A program made the position numbers and the translations under genes. The notes beneath the pieces were generated by a model that made no database searches, was not told the origin of the DNA, and saw only the letters and a list, made by a program, of their open reading frames with translations. From a virus: a stretch of 64,000 bases of DNA. Shown piece after piece: positions 1 through 6,545 of this stretch. Where the stretch lies: positions 61,283-125,282 of the IMG/VR virus record IMGVR_UViG_3300028772_000007; one strand, given 5' to 3'. How positions within the stretch are numbered: the first letter of the stretch is position 1; the number at the start of each line of letters is the position of its first letter.

Positions 1-204
1 GAAAATAAAGGTGTTGAAAAAATTGATATAGAAAAATTTGTAAATAGTACTACAAAATTCTCTATATCTCAATTAAAAGAATTATTTATTGGAACTTATG
101 TTTTAGGTAATAATTTTGATCAAGTTATTGAACAGATTAAAAATCCTTTAACTAAGAAACGATATGACAGTTTTGAACATAACAAACCTGTATTAGGATT
201 TTAA
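1..204 (+). CDS. C-terminal fragment of an unknown protein, cut by the window edge
   Basis: Reading frame 1 is open from the first base to a TAA at 202-204, giving 67 codons with AT-rich phage codon use and no start in the window. The visible end (residues such as FSISQLKELFIGTYVLG) is helical and looks like the C-terminal lid of an AAA+ ATPase, but no Walker motif is visible, so this is only a guess. The gene is followed by a 92-base AT-rich gap and then the promoter of the next gene, so it probably ends the preceding early transcription unit. Confidence 0.6.
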   Translation, partial: ENKGVEKIDIEKFVNSTTKFSISQLKELFIGTYVLGNNFDQVIEQIKNPLTKKRYDSFEHNKPVLGF

Positions 205-272
205 TCTAAATAAAAATTAAAAAAATGTTGTGTAATAAAAAGATACTTTTTTTGAAAATATTTACCAAAACA

Positions 273-304
273 TTTGGTGAAATGGAAAAAAAGCAGTATC
301 TTTG
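273..304 (+). promoter_or_regulatory. Bacteroidota-type housekeeping promoter
   Basis: TTTG at 273-276 and TATCTTTG at 297-304 are 20 nt apart. This matches the -33/-7 pattern (TTTG...TAnnTTTG) of the primary sigma factor of Bacteroidota. It lies 72 bases upstream of the ATG at 376 and leaves a 5' leader. The fit to the host consensus suggests the downstream gene is transcribed by host RNA polymerase. Confidence 0.75.
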
Positions 305-375
305 TATAACAAAAGGAGATAATAAATACAATTAGATATAAAATATTAATGAATTAATAAGTAAAAATTAAAATT

Positions 376-999
376 ATGAATCAAGTAAAAATTAAAGAAG
401 CAACAGGATTTACCAAAGTAGAAGCATTAGCAACAGAAAAAATCGGATTTGATGTATTAACATTGTCAGGTTCAAATGCTACACAAGCATGGATTAAAGC
501 TGGAAAACCTGCAAATGGTACTAGTGCGTTCAAGGTATTCGCTTCTGAACAATTAAAAAAGAAAACCAAATTTAAAGAAGGTCTAGGAGCTTATGTAATT
601 GTTGAATCAGGTATTGCTGATACTCGTGAACGTCCTTATAAAGTTATTTCTGTTATTACAGATGGTGCTCGTAAATTCAAACGTACTCACCAAATTGTAG
701 AAGCTGAATTAGCTACTAAATTAGTTAAAGTAAATGAAACTGATGCAGAAGGTATTGTAACAGTTAAAGAAGTTTTAACTGCTGAAATTATTTCTTTAGG
801 TTCTGTTGTAGCTACTGCTGATAAAAAATCAGAAGCATTAGACGAAATGAAAGATTGGATTTCTGCTGAAAAACGTGATTATGTAACTATAATTGCTAAA
901 GAAGTAGTAGAAGGAAGTGCAATTGCAGCTTATGGTGTTTATACTCCATCTATCTCTGCAAAAGAAGGAACTTATGTTGCTTTTGGAGTTGAATTGTAA
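376..999 (+). CDS. Conserved-looking early phage protein of unknown function, 207 aa
   Basis: Starts at ATG 376 and ends at TAA. I do not recognise the family. It has no transmembrane segment or signal peptide. It is a mixed alpha/beta, Lys/Glu/Val-rich soluble protein with an Arg/Lys-rich stretch in the middle (ERPYKV...GARKFKRTHQIVEAE). Codon use is noticeably less AT-extreme than in its neighbours (CGT, GCT, GTT), and it has a near-perfect host promoter upstream and a strong terminator downstream. Together these suggest a highly expressed single-gene unit. A DNA-binding or other abundant early function is possible but is inference only. Confidence 0.8.
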   Translation: MNQVKIKEATGFTKVEALATEKIGFDVLTLSGSNATQAWIKAGKPANGTSAFKVFASEQLKKKTKFKEGLGAYVIVESGIADTRERPYKVISVITDGARKFKRTHQIVEAELATKLVKVNETDAEGIVTVKEVLTAEIISLGSVVATADKKSEALDEMKDWISAEKRDYVTIIAKEVVEGSAIAAYGVYTPSISAKEGTYVAFGVEL

Positions 1000-1111
1000 G
1001 ATTCAATACGGAATCTTCTACCGTTAATAGGAAGCTGAAACTCTATTGGATATTGAGTCGAGTAATGTCGTAAGTCATTTACTGAATACAGTATAAAAGT
1101 ATAAAAAAATA
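1000..1111 (+). other. Structured 3' untranslated or leader segment before a terminator
   Basis: This 112-base non-coding stretch is more balanced in base composition than other gaps and contains several short self-complementary blocks. The segment TCTACCG near 1018 is exactly complementary to CGGTAGA at about 1117-1123, which also forms the 5' arm of the terminator. Two mutually exclusive hairpins could therefore form, as in attenuators. No known riboswitch class is recognised. Confidence 0.35.
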
Positions 1112-1146
1112 AAGGTCGGTAGATTAAATTCTATCGGCCTTTTTTC
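1112..1146 (+). terminator. Rho-independent terminator
   Basis: A 12-bp stem (AAGGTCGGTAGA pairing with TCTATCGGCCTT, one G-U) closes a TTAAAT loop and is followed by a run of six T. It separates the 207-aa gene from the metallophosphoesterase gene. Confidence 0.85.
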
Positions 1147-1190
1147 ATTAATACACGAATTAACGGGGTACAACCCATAAAAAATTGAAA

Positions 1191-2780
1191 ATGAATAAAG
1201 AAGAAAATGTAGAAAAAGTTGGAACAGTTAATACAGTTGAAATTACTAAACCAGATCTTTCTGATATTGATAAAGACACTATTAGAAGAATTTGTAAAAA
1301 TGAAGAATATACAATTCAAGGTAAATTAGATATTTTAACAGATCATTTCAAAGTAGAATTAGATGTTATAAAAATTTGGCTTGAATCTTTAAATATTGTA
1401 TTATATCCTACTCAATTCTCAGCAGCTAAACTACATACATTAAAAAAGAAAAAAAGATACATAATTTCAAGTGCTCAAAATGCATCTCCAGTAAATATAA
1501 GTTTTTTAAATAATATAAAAGCTTATGCAAAATTTATTGATGCAGAAATTGGAATTATAGTTTCAAGATATAAAAATCCTACTTCAATATGGTGTGAAGG
1601 AAGGGATGTCTGGGCTAAAGAAGTTCAAGAATATTTAATTGCAACTAGACAATTTCTACATAATGATTTAGTAGTATTGGCTGATTTAAAAATACAAGCA
1701 ACTTGTCCTAGTCCAACTAGTGGAATTGAGTTATTTGGAGGACATGCATCTTGTATTGTTGGTAATCCTAAAATAGAAATGCGTTCTGTAGCAGTTTTAC
1801 CAGGTCAAAAAGAAAAATTTCTTTTTTCAACTGGCAGTGTAACTATGCCTAGTTTTACTGATACTGTTGCAGGTGGTAAAGCAGCTGAAAATCATTCTTA
1901 TGGATTTATAGTAGTAGAAATTGAAAGTGATGAAGTAGTTCATACTAGAAGTGTATCTGCTAATGAATTTGGAGAATTTAATGATTTAATTTATAGAGTT
2001 CAAAATGGAGTAGTTACAAAAGAAGCAGTAGAATGTTTAGTTTGGGGGGACAGTCATTTTGCTCAAAAAGAAGATCGTGTAACTAATGCTTTTCGTAAAT
2101 TATGCTATGATTTAAAAATTGAAATGTCAGTCTTACATGATGTTTGGGATAGTCAATCTATAAATGTTCATAATATTAAAAACCCAATAGTGCAATTTCA
2201 ATTAATGAAAGAAGGAAAAGATGATTTAAGGAAAGAATTAGATCAAATGAATACTGAATTGAATTGGTTTAATAACAATATGAAAAAAACTATAGTAGTA
2301 GGATCAAATCATGATGATATGCTTGATAGAGCAATGTATCAAACTACTTGGCAAGAACATATTAAAAATGCTGAATTATTTGTAGAAATGTTATCATTAA
2401 CATTATCTGGTAAAGCTAAAGATGGTATTATACCTTATTATATAAATGATAGATTTAATAAAATCACTGCATTAGGAGTTAATGATTCTTATATTAAAAA
2501 TAATATAGAATTAGCATTACATGGGCATAAAGGACCTAATGGTTCTAAAGGAAGTATTAAATCATTTGCTCAACTATCATCTAAAACAATTATTGGTCAT
2601 TCGCACTCACCATCAATTGTTGGAGGATGTTATCAAGTAGGTATTTCATGTTCTAAACAACATGGATATAATAGTGGATTATCTGGCTGGGCATATAATG
2701 GAGTAACATTAAATAAACATGGCAAAAGACAATCTATTACATTTAATCAATTTACAATGTCTTATACTACATTATACTAA
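1191..2780 (+). CDS. Calcineurin-like metallophosphoesterase, similar to the T5 A1 DNase type
   Basis: A 529-aa protein; ATG 1191 is preferred over the upstream TTG at 1185. The C-terminal half shows the metallophosphoesterase motifs in order: WGDSHF (D-x-H), VVGSNHDD (GNHD), LHGHKG and IIGHSHSP (GHxH). The N-terminal half contains SAQNASPV and RYKNPTS blocks, which I associate with phage T5 A1-like DNA-transfer nucleases (from memory). The expected role is a Mn-dependent nuclease or phosphodiesterase acting early, possibly in host DNA degradation or takeover. The stop TAA overlaps the next start (TAATG), indicating coupling to the following small genes. Confidence 0.8.
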   Translation: MNKEENVEKVGTVNTVEITKPDLSDIDKDTIRRICKNEEYTIQGKLDILTDHFKVELDVIKIWLESLNIVLYPTQFSAAKLHTLKKKKRYIISSAQNASPVNISFLNNIKAYAKFIDAEIGIIVSRYKNPTSIWCEGRDVWAKEVQEYLIATRQFLHNDLVVLADLKIQATCPSPTSGIELFGGHASCIVGNPKIEMRSVAVLPGQKEKFLFSTGSVTMPSFTDTVAGGKAAENHSYGFIVVEIESDEVVHTRSVSANEFGEFNDLIYRVQNGVVTKEAVECLVWGDSHFAQKEDRVTNAFRKLCYDLKIEMSVLHDVWDSQSINVHNIKNPIVQFQLMKEGKDDLRKELDQMNTELNWFNNNMKKTIVVGSNHDDMLDRAMYQTTWQEHIKNAELFVEMLSLTLSGKAKDGIIPYYINDRFNKITALGVNDSYIKNNIELALHGHKGPNGSKGSIKSFAQLSSKTIIGHSHSPSIVGGCYQVGISCSKQHGYNSGLSGWAYNGVTLNKHGKRQSITFNQFTMSYTTLY

Positions 2781-3151
2781 TGAAAACAATAGAAGTAACA
2801 ATTAAATCTGAAAAGATTTATACAGTTGAAATAGATGAAACAGTAATTAATCAAGATTTTATTGATCATTTCTGTAAATATTTTCATGATGTAAAACAAA
2901 CTCCAGCAGGTTTATATAATACATCATATGATGATGAAGATATTAAAGAAGAAGATTATCCTTATTTAAACTTTGCAGAGGATATAGCTTATATGCAATC
3001 TGAATATGATTCAGATGTAGAAGGATTACCTTTACTACATAATAAATTTTATACTTATAAATTAAAGAATGGAGAAATTCCTCCTATTCAATTTATGGAA
3101 GAAAGTGAAGATTTTGAATATGAATTTAATTTAGAAAATTGTAAATTATGA
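2780..3151 (+). CDS. Small acidic early protein, unknown
   Basis: A 123-aa, strongly acidic protein (clusters such as YDDEDIKEEDYPY) with no recognised domain. It starts at the TAATG junction with the metallophosphoesterase gene. It ends at TGA 3149-3151, immediately followed in frame by TAG 3152-3154. Under a TGA=Trp code the protein would be only one residue longer, so its end is safe under both codes. It belongs to a run of small, overlapping, probably host-modulating early genes. Confidence 0.75.
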   Translation: MKTIEVTIKSEKIYTVEIDETVINQDFIDHFCKYFHDVKQTPAGLYNTSYDDEDIKEEDYPYLNFAEDIAYMQSEYDSDVEGLPLLHNKFYTYKLKNGEIPPIQFMEESEDFEYEFNLENCKL

Positions 3152-3513
3152 TAGTAAAAATAAAAAGCAGATATACAATCCAACTTAATAAATTATTTAA
3201 TACAGATATTGAATTTGATATTGAGGAATTTATTAAAGATAATGATATAGATATTTATAGTAATTATGAACTAGAGAGTTTTATACAAGATTATATAAAT
3301 TATCATGTCAATAAAGATTTATTATATGATCCTGAAGATTTAGAAGATACAGATGAATATCCAGAATTAGAATTTTTAAATTTAGATGAATTAGTTAAAC
3401 AATATAGTTATTTAATTAAAAAAAGAGAATTAAAAATAGTTAATTGTTGTGATGATGCAAAATTTAATGAACAAAATTATTGTCCTGAATGTGGAAAAAA
3501 AATAAGTTATTAA
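3148..3513 (+). CDS. Small acidic protein with C-terminal zinc-ribbon-like cysteines
   Basis: A 121-aa protein whose ATG overlaps the previous stop (ATGA). The body is acidic and predicted helical. The C-terminus carries a CC pair (VNCCDD) and, about 15 residues later, YCPECGKKI. That is the CxxC knuckle of a zinc ribbon and implies one bound Zn ion. The function is unknown; zinc-ribbon tails of this kind often mediate protein or nucleic-acid contacts. Confidence 0.75.
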   Translation: MIVKIKSRYTIQLNKLFNTDIEFDIEEFIKDNDIDIYSNYELESFIQDYINYHVNKDLLYDPEDLEDTDEYPELEFLNLDELVKQYSYLIKKRELKIVNCCDDAKFNEQNYCPECGKKISY

Positions 3514-3514
3514 T

Positions 3515-3796
3515 ATGAAAGAAAATATAAGAGAATTTTTACTTGAAAATTTCGAGTATGAAGAAGATGAATTAGTTGAAGAATTATATTCTATTTTTGA
3601 AGATCAGTTAGCTGAAGAATATAATTTAGCATTTGCTGATGGTTCTGCTGAAGGTTATGATGAAGGTTATGATAGAGGTTGTAGTGAAGAATCTGACAGG
3701 GCATATGAAAATGGATATAAAAATGGGTACGAAAATGGATATAGTGAAGGTTATGATGAAGGTTTATTATATGCAAATGAAAATAATAATGATTAA
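3515..3796 (+). CDS. Small acidic protein with a Gly-Tyr tetrad repeat
   Basis: A 93-aa protein starting 1 base after the previous stop. Residues about 40-85 are a degenerate four-residue repeat of the form G-Y-x-x (GYDEGYDRG...NGYKNGYENGYSEGYDEG), rich in Asp/Glu. The spacing suits an extended amphipathic helix or helical hairpin. No enzymatic motif is present and the function is unknown. Confidence 0.7.
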   Translation: MKENIREFLLENFEYEEDELVEELYSIFEDQLAEEYNLAFADGSAEGYDEGYDRGCSEESDRAYENGYKNGYENGYSEGYDEGLLYANENNND

Positions 3797-3798
3797 TA

Positions 3799-4572
3799 AT
3801 GGCAAATGAAATAAGTATAGCAGAATTGCTAAGAGGGAAGTCAACCCTTATAAAAAATAAAGAATTTAATGCAACTAAAAATTATGTAGAACCATTTTTA
3901 GAAAGAATGACTGCTTTTACAGAAGATTTTAGGATTCAAGTAAAAATGCCTGATCAAATGACCACAAATACAGAGAATACTGATATAACTTTTAATAGAG
4001 TTTTAATTCAAGCAGTATTACCTGAGAAATACAGTATTGATTCTCATGATGAAGTTATAGGATTTTTATATGGTATAGATGTAAAGAAACCAGTAGTTAA
4101 AATCTATAGAGGATATTTGAATCAAGCCTGTACAAATTTAACAGTATTTAATCCTCAATGGTTAAATGTACAAGATTTAATCCCAGGAGATCCAATTAAT
4201 TTTAAACCAATTAAGGATTTAATGGAATATACTAATGACTTTGCTATTAATATGGCAAAAATGAAAAGTGAATTCCTTAGTAGGGATATGCGTAAACAAT
4301 ATCTTGGAGAATGGGTTGACTACTCTTTAAGAGAATCACAAGACTATGGTTTTGGTAAAGTAAAAATTGCAGTATCTACTCCAATTGATGCATATAAACA
4401 ATTATTTATTAATCAAGAGAGTGAATATTTTATTCCAGAAGGTCATGATCCTTCACTATTTGATGTATATAATGCATTTACTCAAATAGTAACTGATGAT
4501 AAAAAAGATATTATGAATAAGTTTGAAAAGACTATGATTATTAACCGTTTATTAGGAGTTACTAATGATTAA
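3799..4572 (+). CDS. Conserved-looking early phage protein, unknown, 257 aa
   Basis: A soluble alpha/beta protein with no signal peptide. The middle part (YRGYLNQACTNLTVFNPQW) is reminiscent of the DUF932/DUF3871-type plasmid- and phage-associated proteins common in Bacteroidota, but the similarity is weak and from memory. It is much larger than its neighbours and less acidic, so it is probably the functional core of this small-gene operon. Its 3' end overlaps the next ATG by 8 bases. Confidence 0.7.
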   Translation: MANEISIAELLRGKSTLIKNKEFNATKNYVEPFLERMTAFTEDFRIQVKMPDQMTTNTENTDITFNRVLIQAVLPEKYSIDSHDEVIGFLYGIDVKKPVVKIYRGYLNQACTNLTVFNPQWLNVQDLIPGDPINFKPIKDLMEYTNDFAINMAKMKSEFLSRDMRKQYLGEWVDYSLRESQDYGFGKVKIAVSTPIDAYKQLFINQESEYFIPEGHDPSLFDVYNAFTQIVTDDKKDIMNKFEKTMIINRLLGVTND

Positions 4573-4849
4573 AGAAGAAGTTATTATATTTGGTAAAGAA
4601 TTCATAGAAATTCTAGATAATGAATCTGATAATTTTGAAATAGTTGAAGATTATAAAAAATTATTAGGAGTTGATCATGACCTTTGGGAATTTGAAGTAA
4701 TTCTTCAAAGAGCTACTGATGATAAGTTCTTTAGTACAAGTGCTTTTTATAATTATAATTGTAATATGTCTGATTATACTGAAGATGATGAAGAATTTAT
4801 TTTAATGGAGGTACAACCAAAACAAGTAATGACTACAATCTATGAATAG
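4565..4849 (+). CDS. Small acidic early protein, tandem paralogue 1
   Basis: A 94-aa acidic protein ending with TAG. Its central and C-terminal pattern (LQRATDDKFF ... EVQPKQVMTTIYE) resembles that of the next gene (FKRISDNKYF ... EVFPITKTIVVYE). The two therefore look like diverged tandem duplicates. Function unknown. Start and stop overlap both neighbours by 8 bases, indicating translational coupling. Confidence 0.7.
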   Translation: MIKEEVIIFGKEFIEILDNESDNFEIVEDYKKLLGVDHDLWEFEVILQRATDDKFFSTSAFYNYNCNMSDYTEDDEEFILMEVQPKQVMTTIYE

Positions 4850-5150
4850 AGAAATAATTGATAAATCCCAATGGGATAAATATAATTTTGATCAACTTAC
4901 TTATTTTGAAGATATTTATATAGATGATGATTGTGATGATGATTCAAAATTACTTTTTGAAGTAGTTGACTCTACTATTGATAGTTATGATGAAGGTCAT
5001 GGTGGTTCTATAACTAGAGAAACAATATTTAAAAGGATTTCAGATAATAAATACTTTTGTATGATTAGTATACATGGTTATGATTATTTTGAAATAGAAG
5101 AGATAAAGGAAGTATTTCCAATAACAAAAACAATAGTAGTATATGAATAA
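4842..5150 (+). CDS. Small acidic early protein, tandem paralogue 2
   Basis: A 102-aa protein with a very acidic N-terminal third (YIDDDCDDDSK) and a C-terminal half matching the preceding gene in motif order and spacing. No known domain. It overlaps both flanking genes by 8 bases. It is likely a copy of the upstream gene that has diverged in the N-terminal region. Confidence 0.7.
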   Translation: MNREIIDKSQWDKYNFDQLTYFEDIYIDDDCDDDSKLLFEVVDSTIDSYDEGHGGSITRETIFKRISDNKYFCMISIHGYDYFEIEEIKEVFPITKTIVVYE

Positions 5151-5583
5151 TTTAGAAAATGTAGAGGAAATAATCCTTACTGAAGAACAACAAGTAGTAA
5201 TTTTAAAAATTGAAGCTTTAGAAGAATTTCTAGAAATAGATAGTGATGATTTAGAAATTGTAGAGTTAGATGAAGATAGTGATGATGATAATAATTTCAA
5301 AGCTACTTATAATGATGAAGATGAATATAATTATTTAATTTATACAGCAACAGAAATGCATAATTTAATTAAATATGAATTATTACCTAATGAAATTTAT
5401 AATGCAGAACAAGATTTAAAATATAATATGAGAAATTCAAATTATATGCCATCCACTTTTATAGTAGATGAAGATGAACTTGAAGAATATTGTTTGAATA
5501 ATTATGAAGATATATTAGATACTGAACCAAGAGAAATTTACTATTATAAAGGTGTAGATTATATTTTTTTAAAAAGAAATTAA
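5143..5583 (+). CDS. Small acidic early protein, unknown, 146 aa
   Basis: An unrecognised, highly acidic protein (ELDEDSDDDNN, IVDEDELEEY) predicted to be mostly helical. Its length and composition are typical of phage early host-interaction proteins and of acidic DNA-mimic proteins, but no specific evidence supports either. It overlaps the previous gene by 8 bases and is followed 1 base later by the next start. Confidence 0.7.
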   Translation: MNNLENVEEIILTEEQQVVILKIEALEEFLEIDSDDLEIVELDEDSDDDNNFKATYNDEDEYNYLIYTATEMHNLIKYELLPNEIYNAEQDLKYNMRNSNYMPSTFIVDEDELEEYCLNNYEDILDTEPREIYYYKGVDYIFLKRN

Positions 5584-5584
5584 T

Positions 5585-5812
5585 ATGTTATCAAATTATC
5601 CACCTGGAGTATCAGAACATACAGAAGATGCACCTTGGAATCAAAATACTCAAGAAGTACTAGTTGAAGCTTGTATTACTAAATTTATTACAATCCCATC
5701 TGATATAACAGCAGAAGAATTGAGTGAGGTGTATGATGAAGAAAATGAGAATCTTATTAAAGAATTATTACATGGAGATTATGAAATAGATTATTTATCT
5801 ATTAATGTATAA
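5585..5812 (+). CDS. Small early protein, unknown, 75 aa
   Basis: A short acidic protein beginning MLSNYPPGVSEHTEDAPW and ending at TAA. No known domain recognised. It is the last gene before the long inverted repeat at 5.83-5.88 kb and so appears to close this operon. Confidence 0.65.
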   Translation: MLSNYPPGVSEHTEDAPWNQNTQEVLVEACITKFITIPSDITAEELSEVYDEENENLIKELLHGDYEIDYLSINV

Positions 5813-5833
5813 TTTTTCATTTTAAACATTTAA

Positions 5834-5878
5834 AATTAATTGTAATACCATTATTCAGTTTTGGTATTACAATTAATT
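5834..5878. repeat. Long perfect inverted repeat (17-bp arms), probable terminator or processing hairpin
   Basis: Arms at 5834-5850 and 5862-5878 (AATTAATTGTAATACCA and its exact complement) enclose an 11-nt loop. Flanking AT-rich sequence (ATTTTAAACATTTAAA... and ...TTAAAATGATTTTAAAT) extends the symmetry imperfectly. It sits in the 106-base gap between two + strand genes. There is no clear T-run, so it may act as a bidirectional terminator, an RNA-stabilising hairpin or a protein-binding palindrome. Confidence 0.65.
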
Positions 5879-5918
5879 AAAATGATTTTAAATACTACTC
5901 ACAACTAAAAAATATTAT

Positions 5919-6188
5919 ATGAAAGAAATAATTGAGAAAATTATTAATAATACTCAAATGACAATAGGTGAGTTAAATCAATTTATTGTAAATGTTACAG
6001 ACTTATTTGGACGACAACAACCAACTCCTGTAGATTTACAAAATATAGTTCAACTAATAAGAACCCATCAATTTGATTTATTATATGCAGTAAAATTATC
6101 ATGTATTAAACTAGATATTCCATTAACTATCTTATATGATAAAAATGGACAAATAATTAAATATTATATAGAAAATGAGAGTAATTAA
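5919..6188 (+). CDS. Small early protein, unknown, 89 aa
   Basis: A helical 89-aa protein (MKEIIEKIINNTQMTIGELN...). No motif recognised. It begins 41 bases after the long inverted repeat and overlaps the next gene by 14 bases, so it is probably co-translated with the thioredoxin-like gene and lies just upstream of the ribonucleotide reductase. Confidence 0.65.
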   Translation: MKEIIEKIINNTQMTIGELNQFIVNVTDLFGRQQPTPVDLQNIVQLIRTHQFDLLYAVKLSCIKLDIPLTILYDKNGQIIKYYIENESN

Positions 6189-6447
6189 ATTAGTTTATAA
6201 TAATGAAACAAAAGATAATGTTTTTAGTATATTAGATAAAGTTACATATCCTATTTATTTAGAAACATATAATTTTGATAATTATAAACAACGTAAAAAT
6301 GCTATTCTTTTAATGACTAGACATGGGGCTAAACAATTACCTATTTTAATATTTGAGAATGAAAATGTGGTCGAATATGCGGCATATTGGCCTGAAAGTA
6401 AAAAGGAATTAACACCTGAGTTAATCCAAGAATTTTTAGATATGTAA
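6175..6447 (+). CDS. Small thioredoxin-fold-like protein without CxxC
   Basis: A 90-aa protein. An N-terminal beta-alpha unit is followed by a KQLPILIFEN segment with a central Pro, which resembles the cis-Pro strand of thioredoxin-fold proteins, then an AAYWPES turn and a C-terminal helix. The usual CxxC pair is absent, so a redox role is uncertain. Its position directly upstream of the ribonucleotide reductase is suggestive. The fold assignment is inference from the motif pattern. Confidence 0.55.
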   Translation: MRVIKLVYNNETKDNVFSILDKVTYPIYLETYNFDNYKQRKNAILLMTRHGAKQLPILIFENENVVEYAAYWPESKKELTPELIQEFLDM

Positions 6448-6492
6448 TATCTATAAACATATAATATATAGAGAGTTAACATTTTTTAATAC

Positions 6493-6523
6493 TTGCGAGA
6501 ATTGAAAAATTGTTGTATCTTTG
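6493..6523 (+). promoter_or_regulatory. Bacteroidota-type promoter for ribonucleotide reductase
   Basis: TTG at 6493-6495 and TATCTTTG at 6516-6523 are 20 nt apart. The -7 box is identical to that of the promoter at 297-304. It lies 22 bases upstream of the ATG at 6546, which argues for that start over in-frame codons further upstream. Confidence 0.75.
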
Positions 6524-6545
6524 TATACAATTTAAAAGAATAAAT

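Noticed and set aside
5040-5300. 86-codon - strand frame rich in Ser opposite the acidic early genes
   Set aside because: It is the complement of Asp/Glu-rich (GAT/GAA) codons of genes on the + strand. Overlap with two coupled genes makes it a shadow frame.
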